Made by a program: the position numbers and the translations under genes. The notes below the pieces were generated by a model that was not told where the DNA came from, searched no databases, and saw only the letters and a program-made list of their open reading frames with translations. This document shows positions 38,351 through 49,662 of a stretch of DNA of 64,000 nt, piece after piece (position 1 is the first letter of the stretch; each line of letters starts with the position of its first letter). Origin of the DNA: Streptomyces sp. GESEQ-35 (GTDB lineage Bacteria; Actinomycetota; Actinomycetes; Streptomycetales; Streptomycetaceae); assembly GCF_017948485.1 (NCBI RefSeq), contig NZ_JAFFSX010000002.1:62001-126000 (forward strand), written 5' to 3'.

Positions 38351-39188
38351 CACGATCGCCGACGGCACGAGGCGCCGCCTGCCGCTGACGTCCGGTATCG
38401 GCCCCGAGGACTTCCTCGCCGCGCTCGCCGAGGCCGCCAACGGCGTGCTCTCGGCGACGGCCCTCGGCGCGCGTGCGGTCGGCGGCACCTGGGGCATCGC
38501 GGTACCGGGGCCGTTCGACTACGCGCGCGGCATCGCCCGCTACCAGGGCGTCGGCAAGTTCGCCTCGCTGGACGGCCTCGCCGTCGGCGGGCTCCTGACG
38601 CCCCGTCTGAGCCGCCGCCCGGACCGGCTGCGGTTCCTCAACGACGCCTCCGCGTTCGCCCTCGGTGCCTGGCACGCGGCCCACACCGGGAGCCGGCGCC
38701 TCGTCGCGGTCACGCTCGGCACGGGGGTCGGCTCCGCGTTCCTGGACCGGGGAACGATCGTCGAGGACGACCCACGCGTGCCGCCCGAGGGTCGCGTCGA
38801 CCTGCTCACCGTCGACGGCCGCCCGCTGGAGGACACGGTCTCCACCCGGGCGATGACCACCCACTACACGAACCGCACCGGCCGTCCCGTCGACGGGCTA
38901 CGGGAACTGACGGCCCTCGCCGCCGTCGACGTCATCGCCCGAGACGTGATCACCTCGGCACTGCGCGCTCTCGGCGGCGCCCTCGCCCCGTGGCTGACCG
39001 CCTTCGAGGCCGACACGGTGGCCTTGGGCGGCTCCATCACGGCCGCGTGGCCGCTGATAGGCCCGCCCCTCGCCGCCGGCCTCACCCAGGACAGCCCGCG
39101 GCTCCAACGACTCGCCCTGTCGGTGCACGACGACGGCGAGGACAAGGCCCTGCTGGGTGCGGCGGTGTTCGCGGCGCGCGGAGCGTAG
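38235..39188 (+). CDS. ROK family protein (sugar kinase-like)
   Basis: 317 residues. The N-terminal phosphate loop is VLEVGGSHVTAAAVDLDRA, with GIAVPGPFDYARG, the Asp-containing FLNDASAFALGAWH and LVAVTLGTGVGSAFLDRG. There is no HTH, so it is a kinase-type member, possibly phosphorylating mannose. No cysteine is visible, so the usual ROK zinc site (CGxxGCxE) is absent. ATG 38235 is the second, intact copy created by the tandem duplication; it has no strong Shine-Dalgarno. Confidence 0.82.
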   Translation: MTSMSPLADSAGPVPLPVVPVLEVGGSHVTAAAVDLDRATIADGTRRRLPLTSGIGPEDFLAALAEAANGVLSATALGARAVGGTWGIAVPGPFDYARGIARYQGVGKFASLDGLAVGGLLTPRLSRRPDRLRFLNDASAFALGAWHAAHTGSRRLVAVTLGTGVGSAFLDRGTIVEDDPRVPPEGRVDLLTVDGRPLEDTVSTRAMTTHYTNRTGRPVDGLRELTALAAVDVIARDVITSALRALGGALAPWLTAFEADTVALGGSITAAWPLIGPPLAAGLTQDSPRLQRLALSVHDDGEDKALLGAAVFAARGA

Positions 39189-39203
39189 CCCGTACCCCGT
39201 TTC

Positions 39204-40733
39204 TCAGATGTCCCGGAAGATCTCGATCTGCGCCCCGATCGTGTTGAGCCGCTCGGCCAGATCCTCGTATCCCCGGTTGATGACGTACACGTTCCGCAGC
39301 ACGGACGTGCCCTCGGCCGCCATCATCGCCAGCAGGACGACCACGGCGGGCCGCAGCGCCGGCGGGCACATCATCTCGGCGGCCCGCCAGCGGGTCGGCC
39401 CTTCGACCAGCACCCGGTGCGGGTCGAGGAGTTGGAGGCGTCCGCCGAGGCGGTTGAGGTCGGTGAGGTAGATCGCCCGGTTGTCGTAGACCCAGTCGTG
39501 GATGAGGGTCTGGCCCTGCGCGACGGCCGCGATGGCCGCGAAGAACGGGACGTTGTCGATGTTCAGGCCCGGGAACGGCATCGGGTGGATCTTGTCGATC
39601 GGCGCCTCCAGCTTGGAGGGCCGTACGGTGAGGTCGACCAGCCGCGTACGGCCGTTGTCGGCGACGTACTCGGGGCTCCGGTCGTGGTCGAGCCCCATCT
39701 CCTCGAGGACCGCGAGCTCGATCTCCAGGAACTCGATCGGCACCCGACGCACCGTCAGCTCCGACTCGGTGACGACGGCGGCGGCCAGCAGGCTCATCGC
39801 CTCGACCGGGTCCTCGGAGGGCGAGTAGTCCACATCGACGTCGATCGTCGGCACGCCGTGCACAGTGAGCGTGGTGGTGCCGATGCCCTCGACCTTGACG
39901 CCGAGCGCCTCCAGGAAGAAACAGAGGTCCTGGACCATGTAGTTGGAGGACGCGTTGCGGATAACGGTTACGCCGTCATGCCGCGCGGCGGCCAGCAGCG
40001 CGTTTTCGGTAACCGTATCCCCGCGTTCGGTCAGCACGATCGGCCGCTCGGGGGAGACGGACCGGTCCACCTGGGCGTGGTACAGCCCCTCGGTGGCGGC
40101 GATGTCGAGCCCGAAGCGCCGCAGGGCGATCATGTGCGGCTCGATGGTCCGGGTCCCCAGGTCGCAACCGCCCGCGTACGGCAGCTTGAAGGCGTCCATA
40201 CGATGCAGCAGCGGACCGAGGAACATGATGATGGACCGGGTGCGGCGGGCGGCCTCGGCGTCGATGGCCTCCAGGTCGAGCTCGGCCGGCGGCACGATCT
40301 CCAGGTCGACCCCGTCGTTGATCCAGCGGGTGCGGACCCCGATCGAGCCCAGCACCTCCAACAGGCGGTACACCTCCTCGATGCGCGCCACCCGACGCAG
40401 CACTGTGCGCCCCTTGTTGAGCAGCGAGGCGCACAGCAGTGCCACGCACGCGTTCTTGCTGGTCTTCACGTCGATGGAGCCGGACAGCCGACGACCACCG
40501 ACCACACGCAGGTGCATCGGCCCCGCGTAACCCAGAGAGACGATTTCGCTGTCGAGCGCTTCACCGATCCGGGCAATCATCTCAAGGCTGATGTTCTGGT
40601 TGCCGCGTTCGATGCGGTTCACCGCACTCTGACTGGTGCCGAGCGCCTCGGCGAGTTGCGACTGTGTCCAGCCCCGGTGCTGCCGGGCGTCACGGATGAG
40701 CTTGCCGATGCGTACGAGGTAGTCGTCTGCCAT
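39204..40733 (-). CDS. XRE HTH - MurA (UDP-GlcNAc enolpyruvyl transferase) fusion protein
   Basis: 509 residues. Residues about 9-65 are an XRE helix-turn-helix (DARQHRGWTQSQLAEALGTS, QSAVNRIERGNQNIS). From about 73 (LRVVGGRRLSGSIDVKTSKN) the MurA/EPSP-synthase fold runs to the end. The catalytic-cysteine loop survives as PYAGGCDLGTR, and the substrate Lys-Asn as KTSKNA. From memory S. coelicolor has a similar gene beside aconitase (SCO5998/SCO5999). Whether it is an enzyme, a regulator or both is unclear. A TTATCTC-N6-GAGAT repeat lies 11-28 bp upstream; no Shine-Dalgarno, possibly leaderless. Confidence 0.88.
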   Translation of the reverse strand: MADDYLVRIGKLIRDARQHRGWTQSQLAEALGTSQSAVNRIERGNQNISLEMIARIGEALDSEIVSLGYAGPMHLRVVGGRRLSGSIDVKTSKNACVALLCASLLNKGRTVLRRVARIEEVYRLLEVLGSIGVRTRWINDGVDLEIVPPAELDLEAIDAEAARRTRSIIMFLGPLLHRMDAFKLPYAGGCDLGTRTIEPHMIALRRFGLDIAATEGLYHAQVDRSVSPERPIVLTERGDTVTENALLAAARHDGVTVIRNASSNYMVQDLCFFLEALGVKVEGIGTTTLTVHGVPTIDVDVDYSPSEDPVEAMSLLAAAVVTESELTVRRVPIEFLEIELAVLEEMGLDHDRSPEYVADNGRTRLVDLTVRPSKLEAPIDKIHPMPFPGLNIDNVPFFAAIAAVAQGQTLIHDWVYDNRAIYLTDLNRLGGRLQLLDPHRVLVEGPTRWRAAEMMCPPALRPAVVVLLAMMAAEGTSVLRNVYVINRGYEDLAERLNTIGAQIEIFRDI

Positions 40734-40743
40734 GGGGTTGAGG

Positions 40744-40761
40744 TTATCTCAGATATGAGAT
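40744..40761. promoter_or_regulatory. Operator-like inverted repeat TTATCTC-N6-GAGAT (site 1)
   Basis: The core ATCTCA-GATA-TGAGAT is a perfect inverted repeat just upstream of the XRE-MurA start. The same pattern recurs at 41098-41116 upstream of acnA. A second perfect repeat GCCTCCT-A-AGGAGGC follows at 40765-40779. Confidence 0.65.
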
Positions 40762-40797
40762 GGCGCCTCCTAAGGAGGCCATTCGGGTGACGGGCCG

Positions 40798-40998
40798 TCA
40801 ACGCCGCCTGGAGTTACGGGTGCGACGCCATCCGAAAGGTCCGGGCAAATCAACCGATGTCGTACGACGTCCGGTACTGCTGTGTGTATGCCGCGGCCCG
40901 TGCTTGCCGCCGCCGGTGGTGATGGACCATGAGCGCCGATTGATGTTCAGGCGCACTCCCGGAAGTATCCGGAAACTCTTGCGGAACGTCAGGGGCAT
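40798..40998 (-). CDS. DUF4236 family small protein
   Basis: 66 residues. ATG 40998 follows GGAGG at 5 bases. The family pattern is clear: MPLTFRKSFRILPGVRLNIN, RRSWSITTGG, then a Gly/Arg-rich stretch ending near PGPFGWRRTRN. Function unknown. It occupies much of the space between the XRE-MurA gene and acnA, on the same strand as XRE-MurA. Confidence 0.82.
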   Translation of the reverse strand: MPLTFRKSFRILPGVRLNINRRSWSITTGGGKHGPRHTHSSTGRRTTSVDLPGPFGWRRTRNSRRR

Positions 40999-41097
40999 GG
41001 GTGCCTCCCTTCCTTCCGTAGCGGATACCCGGAAGGCGTGCGGGCATGGCAGATCGCCGTGGGCCGGGCATGACCATCCGGCCCCCATGTACTAGAG

Positions 41098-41116
41098 TTA
41101 TCTCGACATCGAGATA
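41098..41116. promoter_or_regulatory. Operator-like inverted repeat TTATCTC-N6-GAGATA (site 2)
   Basis: TATCTCGA-CA-TCGAGATA, 8-bp arms with a 2-base centre, about 150 bp before acnA and 100 bp before the DUF4236 start. It matches site 1 in the outer seven and five bases. Such TATCTCGA palindromes recall sites I have seen upstream of actinobacterial TCA-cycle genes; this is from memory. Confidence 0.65.
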
Positions 41117-41171
41117 TCTACGGAGGCGTACCGCAACCGCACGCCATCACCGGTCTGGCAGTAAGGGTTAC

Positions 41172-43976
<2,805 letters not shown>

Positions 43977-43988
43977 CCTGACGTGAAC

Positions 43989-44032
43989 GAGCGCCCTGCC
44001 CCTGCATCTCGCGCGCGGGGGGCGGGGCGCTC
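43989..44032 (+). terminator. Terminator after the present acnA end
   Basis: A 14-bp inverted repeat (GAGCGCCCTGCCCC / GGGGCGGGGCGCTC, one G-U pair), starting 12 bases after the acnA stop. Confidence 0.75.
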
Positions 44033-44174
44033 GCGCTCGACGGGGCGGAATACGCGCCTGCGACCATGATCGCCCGCGATCTGTTCCCGGACTCAGCAGC
44101 AGGAGCGGGCCGTTGCGGGCGCCTGGGCAAGGATCGAGGCGTGGCTGAGGGAGCACGCTCCACGTTCCTGTCGG

Positions 44175-44778
44175 TTGCTTCCTCCGCCCGCCCCGGAGGC
44201 CGACATCCATGAGGTCGAGCAGGAACTCGACCTCACCATCCCACCCGGCCTCAAGGCCTTCTACCGCCTCCGCAACGGCACCGGTCACCCCGCGGACTTC
44301 GGCTGGACACCCGAACCCGAGACCGGGTTCCCCCTGCAAGGACAGGGGACTGCCTGGCTGTTGCCGATGAAGCACGCGATCCCCCCGGTGCAGCACCTGC
44401 CGACCTGGGACGAGGGCCCCCACACCATCGGTCGGCCCGCTGACCCCGCGATGCGGTAACTGGCCTTCGCCGCGACCGACCGCAGCGGCCTTGTACTGGC
44501 TGTTCTCCGACTGCACGCCAGGGCCGGGCTACGGGCGGATCGGAACCTTCGAAGAGGCCGGCATCCCAGAACTGGGCGTGTGGCCTTCGTTCGCCGACTA
44601 CCTCATCGAAGTCGCCGACGCCCTGCACGAGACCCGCGGTGTGGAGTACGCGGACGGACGCCAGGACACGACAGTGCCCGGTCTCGTCGATCAGGCACTG
44701 GTATGGGACGGCCCTGTGTATCCGATGGACCCGAACTGGACGCGCCCTTGCCCTCCAGCGACGTACTCGACCTGCTGA
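44175..44778 (+). pseudogene. SMI1/KNR4 family protein, broken
   Basis: The family sequence runs from LTIPPGLKAFYRLRNGTGHP to PADPAMR, hits TAA (44457-44459), continues in the same frame as LAFAATDRSGL, and then resumes in another frame as YWLFSDCTPGPGYGRIGTFE, ending at 44778. One nonsense codon and one frameshift are therefore needed. SMI1/KNR4 proteins are often immunity or regulatory proteins; this one should be inactive. Confidence 0.78.
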
Positions 44779-44985
44779 GTACGCGCGAAATCGAGGTGCT
44801 GAGCCACCTCGCAGAAGGACACACCTACTCCTCCATCGCGCGGCGCATGCACCTCAGCCCGCACACCGTCGACACTTATCTGCGCAGGATCCGGGGGAAG
44901 GCGGGGGATCAGCAACCGGGCGAACCTCATGATCCTTGCGCTCCAGATCACCCGGCGTGATGAACCATGGCTGAAGGGAACCTGA
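44748..44985 (+). pseudogene. LuxR-type HTH fragment, frameshifted
   Basis: LSTREIEVLSHLAEGHTYSS then IARRMHLSPHTVDTYLRRIR is a LuxR DNA-binding domain. After GKAG the frame must shift by one base to give the usual end GISNRANLMILALQITRR. No receiver or sensor domain precedes it, and it overlaps the tail of the SMI1/KNR4 remnant in another frame. Confidence 0.75.
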
Positions 44986-45006
44986 CAGTCGCGTTCTGGC
45001 CAGGGA

Positions 45007-45050
45007 ACGGCGGAAGGCGCCGGCAATCTTCTGCCGGCGCCTTCCGCCGT
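45007..45050. terminator. Perfect 19-bp hairpin, bidirectional terminator
   Basis: ACGGCGGAAGGCGCCGGCA pairs perfectly with its complement (45032-45050) around the 6-base loop ATCTTC. It abuts the stop codon of the minus-strand gene at 45050 and also follows the LuxR fragment on the plus strand. Confidence 0.85.
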
Positions 45051-45502
45051 CAGCCCGCCGACGCCGATCCGCCACAGCGCCGGGCGCCGCCGCGCCTCGG
45101 CGAGCAGTTCCTCAGCCTCGGCGAGGGTGCCGGCCATTGGGTCCACACTGCACGGGTCAGCCACGTCGTACCCGCCGTCCGCCACGCGAGGGCTGCGACC
45201 GTGCGCAGCAGGACCAGTACCAGCACCGCCCGGTCCAAGGGCGGCAGGACTCCGATGCCCTCGGCGGCCAGGCGTTCGCCCACGGTGTCGTCGTAGCCGC
45301 TGGTGAAGCCGGATATTCCATGGTGTTCGCGGACCAGCAGGACGCGGCCGTGGCCGGCCAGACTCCGGACGGCAACTGCCCGCAGTGCATCGGTCTGCAG
45401 GGCGGGAAATGCTTCGCCGGGCACCAGCCCGTCGGCGGTCTCTAAGGCCGCGAGGGCGGACTGGACGTCCTCGTCGACATCGGAGAGCGGTGTCTCACTC
45501 AT
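45050..45502 (-). CDS. Hypothetical protein, possibly frameshifted near its C-terminus
   Basis: 150 residues. The first 100 (DVQSALAALETADGLVPGEA, FPALQTDALRAVAVRSLAGH, GISGFTSGYDDTVGERL, GVLPPLDRAVLVLVLLRTVA) look like a compact, well-conserved protein. The last 45 (TGTTWLTRAVWTQWPAP... RRGGARRCGGSASAG) are Arg/Ser-rich and look like out-of-frame sequence; another frame reads VADPCSVDPMAGTLAEAEEL there. The stop directly abuts a perfect hairpin. I do not recognise the family. Confidence 0.5.
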   Translation of the reverse strand: MSETPLSDVDEDVQSALAALETADGLVPGEAFPALQTDALRAVAVRSLAGHGRVLLVREHHGISGFTSGYDDTVGERLAAEGIGVLPPLDRAVLVLVLLRTVAALAWRTAGTTWLTRAVWTQWPAPSPRLRNCSPRRGGARRCGGSASAG

Positions 45503-45834
45503 CGTCGTCCTTCTGCACCGGCGGGGCCTGGCTCGTGCCCGGGAGTTGGTCGTGAGCGGAGAACCCGCTCCAGCTGATGATGTGTCCGTGCCGTGCGTGG
45601 CGGGCCGCGGTGTCGTAGGGCGAGACGATCGCCCGGGACGAGGGCGGCAGGCCCCGGTCCGTCGTCCTCGGCAGTGCGCCAGAGCAGGCGTCCTGCGGCG
45701 TCACGGTGGTAGTTCTGTACCATCATCTGGCGCAGGGCCTGGACGTGCGGGAGGAACACGCCGACCACCTTGTGCTCCGTTTCGTACCAAGCAGCGTGCG
45801 GTGGCCCGCCCGTGAGAGGGGCGCTACCGCACAC
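45495..45834 (-). pseudogene. IS1182-type transposase remnant
   Basis: VVGVFLPHVQALRQMMVQNY then HRDAAGRLLWRTAEDDGP, followed after a one-base shift by GLPPSSRAIVSPYDTAARHA and RHGHIISWSGFSAH. The IVSPYD and HxxWxGFxxH patterns are typical of IS1182/DDE transposases. Both ends of the gene are missing and no terminal inverted repeats were found. Confidence 0.7.
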
Positions 45835-45897
45835 TGCCGGCTCCGGGACAGGTCGCGGGAGCGGTGCCCGCAGGTCGTCCGGGGAACGGCCTCCGGC

Positions 45898-46995
45898 TCA
45901 ATCGGTCTTGACGGGGGTCAGGGTGAATCCGTCGTTGGGCTTGCCTGCGAGGAACTGGGCCAGCCCACCGCTGAGCGCGTACGTCGTCCCGCCCGGTCCC
46001 ACGGTGACGTCGCTGGTGATGGGGTCGTTGACGGAGTCGGTGACGCTCACCGTGGCTTCCTTCCAGCCGTCGCGGGGCTTCACATGCTGGATCGTGGCGG
46101 GCTTGCCGGTCAGCAGACCGCTGCTGACCACATTGATGGAGCCGTCCTTCAGGAGCTCCATGCCGGCCGGAGGGGACGACAGCGGGGTGGAGAGCTTCAC
46201 CTTCTGCGCTTTTTCGGGGTTGTCGACAGGCACCCGTACCAGGGAGCCGTCGGCCATGGAGATGATCAGCTGGTTTCCCTCCACCCACTCGACCGCTGTC
46301 ATACCGACATCGTCAAGGAAGTCGGGAATGTCGAGCTTGCCCTGGAGCAGGTCGTTCTGCAGGAAGATCGAGCCGCGGCCGTTTCTGTCGACGCTGAACA
46401 CCGTCGCGGTCAGCTCGTCGACGGCGTACGTGGTGCCGTCGGGCGCCACCGCGACGTCGGAGATCAGGTGCTTCTTGCCGTCGTTGGCGACCGCGGTCAG
46501 ATCGACGCACCAGTGCTGCTTCCCGCTGGCGAGGTCGTAGCTGCCCACACCGGCGACCTTGAAGGGGTTGTCCTTGTGGGAACGGTCGGCAATGCCGTAG
46601 TCCGTATTGCTGACCAGGATGCGGTCCCGCTCGCGGTCGATGTTGACGGCCTGCGCCGACACCAGCGCCGGGTCGTCGATGTGGGTGCGCACCCTTCCGT
46701 CCCGACCGAAGGCGGATACCTTGCCTTGCTTCAGCGAGGTGGCGAAGAACGTCTTCGACTGCGGGTCGTAGTCCAGGGAGTGCGGGAACACGTTCGCGCC
46801 ATCGGCCTTGATGACGTTGGGCGTCTTCTGCTTGCTCTGCTGGGTCTGTGTCTGGGTCTGTGTCTGGGGCTGCTCGGATCCGGATCCGGGTCCGGCAGAG
46901 GAATCGGAACTGCTCGCGGCCAACGCCGTCCCGGTGGCCGCGGCAGCGACAAGTGCCGCGCCCGCGAGGGCAATCCTCAGCTTCGTCCTCTTCAT
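45898..46995 (-). CDS. Secreted beta-propeller-like protein (NHL/SMP-30 type)
   Basis: 365 residues; GAGGAG lies 8 bases before the ATG. A signal peptide (MKRTKLRIALAGAALVAAAA, cleaved near ALA) is followed by a low-complexity Ser/Gly and (Gln-Thr)n linker (QPQTQTQTQTQQ), which is a TCTGTG microsatellite at DNA level. The body has repeating blades with the pattern ISDVAVAPDGTTYAVD, SDVTVGPGGTTYALSGG and IDRERDRILVSNTDYG. Probably a secreted binding or lactonase-like protein. One of few intact genes in the degraded region. Confidence 0.78.
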   Translation of the reverse strand: MKRTKLRIALAGAALVAAAATGTALAASSSDSSAGPGSGSEQPQTQTQTQTQQSKQKTPNVIKADGANVFPHSLDYDPQSKTFFATSLKQGKVSAFGRDGRVRTHIDDPALVSAQAVNIDRERDRILVSNTDYGIADRSHKDNPFKVAGVGSYDLASGKQHWCVDLTAVANDGKKHLISDVAVAPDGTTYAVDELTATVFSVDRNGRGSIFLQNDLLQGKLDIPDFLDDVGMTAVEWVEGNQLIISMADGSLVRVPVDNPEKAQKVKLSTPLSSPPAGMELLKDGSINVVSSGLLTGKPATIQHVKPRDGWKEATVSVTDSVNDPITSDVTVGPGGTTYALSGGLAQFLAGKPNDGFTLTPVKTD

Positions 46996-47054
46996 TGTCC
47001 TTGCTCCTCGGGAGAGTTGGGGCCGGTGTGTACTGCGGTGAGCTGTATGGGGGG

Positions 47055-47627
47055 TCACTTGGTGATGTCGCGTCCGAGCAGGGCGGCCAGCCGGTCGATC
47101 GCGGGGGCGTCTTCCGGAGCGGTCCGGGACGGCGCGAACGGAGCGCCCGGCCCGGAGGGCAGCTGTGCGACGAGGCCGCGGGCGAACTCGGTCTCCCGCT
47201 CGACCGTGGCGTCGTCGAACAGGGCTTTCTGGCCGATGGCCCGGGCCAGGTCCCAGCCGTGCACCAGTTGGTCGATGGTCTGAAGATGCAGCGCCACAGC
47301 GCCCGGCACCTCACCGATCGGGGCCTGCACCGTGCGCTCCAGTGCTCCTGGCGCCTCGAAGGCGGTCACCAGGGCGGCGGCCGACGTCCGGAACTTCTCC
47401 TTGAGCGCTTCTGGAGCGGGGTCGGCATCGAGCGCGGGCAGGGGCGGCTCCGCCCCCATCACGAGGGCGAACGTGTGCTGTCCCGCCGCCAGATGGTCGA
47501 CAAGCTGCTGGACATCCCAGTCGGTGCAGGGCGTGGGCGCGCTCCACTGCTCCTTCTCCACGGCCTCGACCAGGTGGGCAACGGTGTCAATGACCTCGGC
47601 GAAAGCCGTGACAGGTGTAGTGGACAT
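47055..47627 (-). CDS. TIGR03086-type metal-binding protein (DinB/maleylpyruvate isomerase-like)
   Basis: 190 residues; GGAGG before the ATG. The four-helix DinB-like domain is shown by SAPTPCTDWDVQQLVDHLAA, with metal-ligand histidines in DHLAAG and later LHLQTIDQLVHGWDLARAIG. Family members may be mycothiol-dependent; the substrate is unknown. Confidence 0.85.
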   Translation of the reverse strand: MSTTPVTAFAEVIDTVAHLVEAVEKEQWSAPTPCTDWDVQQLVDHLAAGQHTFALVMGAEPPLPALDADPAPEALKEKFRTSAAALVTAFEAPGALERTVQAPIGEVPGAVALHLQTIDQLVHGWDLARAIGQKALFDDATVERETEFARGLVAQLPSGPGAPFAPSRTAPEDAPAIDRLAALLGRDITK

Positions 47628-47810
47628 GGGGAACCTCCAGTTGGCGTGAAAGAGAAGAAAAGAGGGGTGGCAGCGTCATCGGCGGCGGGAAGGCGCGCGT
47701 GACAGGGCCCCCGCGGCACTCCCTGCCGGCCTCGGGCCGGGGGCTGCCGGGTGACGTTCAGGCGTGACGCTCTGAGCGGACTGTGGTCTTGCGGCGGCCG
47801 GACGGCCGAG

Positions 47811-48743
47811 TCAGGAATGCACGGGAGGATCGACGCGTGCGGGGGTGCCGACGGCGGGGTGGGCGGTTGCCGGCCTGTCCGCAGCGGGCTGGAGGGTCTG
47901 GTTGAGCAGCTGAAGCGCCGCCTGGGCGGCGGAGCCGGGCGCCGCCGTCGTCACCACTACCCGGATCCCCTGTCCCCGGGGCACCGGCAGCGAGTGCTGC
48001 AGCACGTCCAGCTCCCCGACCATCGGATGGTGCATCCGGTACTCGGCCGTGTCCCAGGCGCGCACCCGGTGCTCGGCCCACAGCTTGGCGAACTCCGGGC
48101 TGCGCATGGTCAACTCGCCGATGAGGGAGGCCAGCTGCCGGTCGTCCGGATACTCGCCGACTGCCTGCCGGAGCTTGCCCACCACGTCCCGTGCCTTCCT
48201 GGGCCAGTCCACGTACAGGTCCCGGGTGTGGGCGTCCAGGAATACCAGCTGGGCCGTGTTGGGCCGCGTGGCCGCTTGATCCGGGCTGTCCGGGGCCAAG
48301 TGCCCGGCGAACAACGCATGCCCGGCGCGGTTCCACGTCAGGATGTCCGAGCGCCGGCCGAGGACGACCACGGGTGAGTCCCCGAAAGCATCCACCAGTT
48401 GGCGCACCGCTGCGGTGACCCGCTCGGCGGGGAGCCGGCGGCGGCTCTTCCAGGCATCACCGGACAAGGTGTGCAGGTGACGCCGCTCCGCGTTGTCCAG
48501 CCGCAGAGCGGTGGCCAGCGCGTCGAGGACCTGGGGCGAGGCGTTGAGCGACAGACCCTGTTCCAGCCGGATGTAGTAGGCCACGCTGACACCGGCCAGC
48601 TGGGCCAGTTCCTCACGCCGCAGCCCCGGCACCCGCCGCCGGTCGCCGTAGTCCGGCAGCCCCACGTCTGCCGGCTTCAACTGCGCCCGGCGAGTGGACA
48701 GGAACTCACCGAGGAGGGACTTGCCGTGCGTTGTCTCGTCCAT
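47811..48743 (-). CDS. XRE-family regulator with MmyB-like ligand-binding domain
   Basis: 310 residues. The HTH is GLRREELAQLAGVSVAYYIR followed by LEQGLSLNASPQVLDALATA. The C-terminal PAS-like MmyB domain has VVVLGRRSDILTWNRAGHAL and HHPMVGELDVLQHSLPVPRG. Such regulators usually control a neighbouring oxidoreductase gene and may bind fatty acids. No Shine-Dalgarno is seen and a palindrome lies upstream, which fits leaderless autoregulation. Confidence 0.88.
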   Translation of the reverse strand: MDETTHGKSLLGEFLSTRRAQLKPADVGLPDYGDRRRVPGLRREELAQLAGVSVAYYIRLEQGLSLNASPQVLDALATALRLDNAERRHLHTLSGDAWKSRRRLPAERVTAAVRQLVDAFGDSPVVVLGRRSDILTWNRAGHALFAGHLAPDSPDQAATRPNTAQLVFLDAHTRDLYVDWPRKARDVVGKLRQAVGEYPDDRQLASLIGELTMRSPEFAKLWAEHRVRAWDTAEYRMHHPMVGELDVLQHSLPVPRGQGIRVVVTTAAPGSAAQAALQLLNQTLQPAADRPATAHPAVGTPARVDPPVHS

Positions 48744-48777
48744 GCGACCGAGTATGGCCAGGCTCTCCACATCTAGC

Positions 48778-48796
48778 CTGCTCCTGGGAGTAGCAG
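48778..48796. promoter_or_regulatory. Palindrome upstream of the XRE gene
   Basis: CTGCTCCTGGGAGTAGCAG is a 19-bp near-perfect palindrome (one mismatched pair besides the centre), 35 bp before the XRE start. Likely auto-operator. Confidence 0.6.
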
Positions 48797-49075
48797 ACAC
48801 GACGTCGCGGGCACGCGCCCGGCGCCCCCGATCTCACCGGAGTCGCTGCGGCGCGAGCTGCCGGTGCGGCGTGCCGGGTCGGTGAGTGAACGCCGTCCCG
48901 GCACCGGTCGTCCTCATCGCATCCACTCACGCACGGACGCATTACCGTTGACGTCCTCCACGGGGTAGGCGCATGCGCGGCCCGACATGGAACGGCGCAC
49001 CTCGGACAGTGTCAGCGGGGCGCTACCGGAACAGGGTCGGTCGCGCGCTGTGATCACCGTTGTGCACCGGCGGCC
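48797..49075. other. 279 bp without a recognisable gene
   Basis: A minus-strand stretch near 48914-49020 reads LTLSEVRRSMSGRACAYPVE then DVNGNASVREWMR before a stop. It looks like a gene end, but no beginning or family could be recognised. Confidence 0.4.
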
Positions 49076-49330
49076 ATGCTGGGCCGGATATCCCGGACGT
49101 CGGGGAGGCATCGGGCGTACGACCTGGCCCTGGCCGGGCTGGTCGCCTGATCGACGCTGTTCTACGACACCGGCGCCGACTGGCTCATCGGTCTGTCGAT
49201 GGCGGTGGCAGTGGTGTTCCGGCGGCGTCTTCCCCTGACCGTGATGGCGGTCGTCTCCGCTCTCGTCCTGACGCAGTATCTGCTGGCGACGCTTTCCCGC
49301 GAGCCGTTGGCGGGAGACGTCACAACTGAG
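49076..49330 (+). pseudogene. Sensor histidine kinase, N-terminal membrane remnant
   Basis: From ATG 49076 (MLGRISRTSGRHRAYDLALA) the frame has TGA at 49148-49150, then continues STLFYDTGADWLIGLSMAVA and VVFRRRLPLTVMAVVSALVL, a membrane segment of the type found in NarL-linked sensor kinases. No kinase domain follows. Confidence 0.6.
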
Positions 49331-49443
49331 TATGTCGATTACGGGCAGCAACGCCTGTCGGTGAGTTCCAGCAACGACTGGGTGGGGTCGGCGTCTGGAA
49401 TCTCGGTGAGTTTCAGCAACACCGCCGGGGCCGAGGGAGCACC

Positions 49444-49487
49444 GACGGAACGGGCGGCATCACGGTCACGATGCCGCCCGTTCCGTC
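49444..49487. terminator. Perfect 18-bp hairpin
   Basis: GACGGAACGGGCGGCATC pairs with GATGCCGCCCGTTCCGTC around an 8-base loop, then TTGTC. No intact gene precedes it. A short direct repeat (CGGTGAGTT-CAGCAAC, twice) lies about 40-90 bp upstream. Confidence 0.75.
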
Positions 49488-49662
49488 TTGTCAATCGTCG
49501 CGGCGGCCGGGCAGCTCCGGGCGGTGGTCTGCAGGCGGAAGACAGCCCAGGCACAAGCGGGCCCGCGCCTCTGCACCCGCTTCGATCCCGAGACACGCGG
49601 CGGCGACTACGACAGTCGGAGATCTTGTGATGGGGTCCGCGTGCTGTCGTTGACCGGGGATG

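Noticed and set aside
40760..41095. Plus-strand open frame of 111 codons with AAGGAGG before a GTG
   Set aside because: The DUF4236 gene on the other strand explains the sequence. The AAGGAGG is half of an inverted repeat, and the codon use is poor.
45898..46995. The (QT)n stretch as a possible phase-variable tract
   Set aside because: The tract is short and hexanucleotide-like, so slippage would not shift the frame; more likely a flexible linker.
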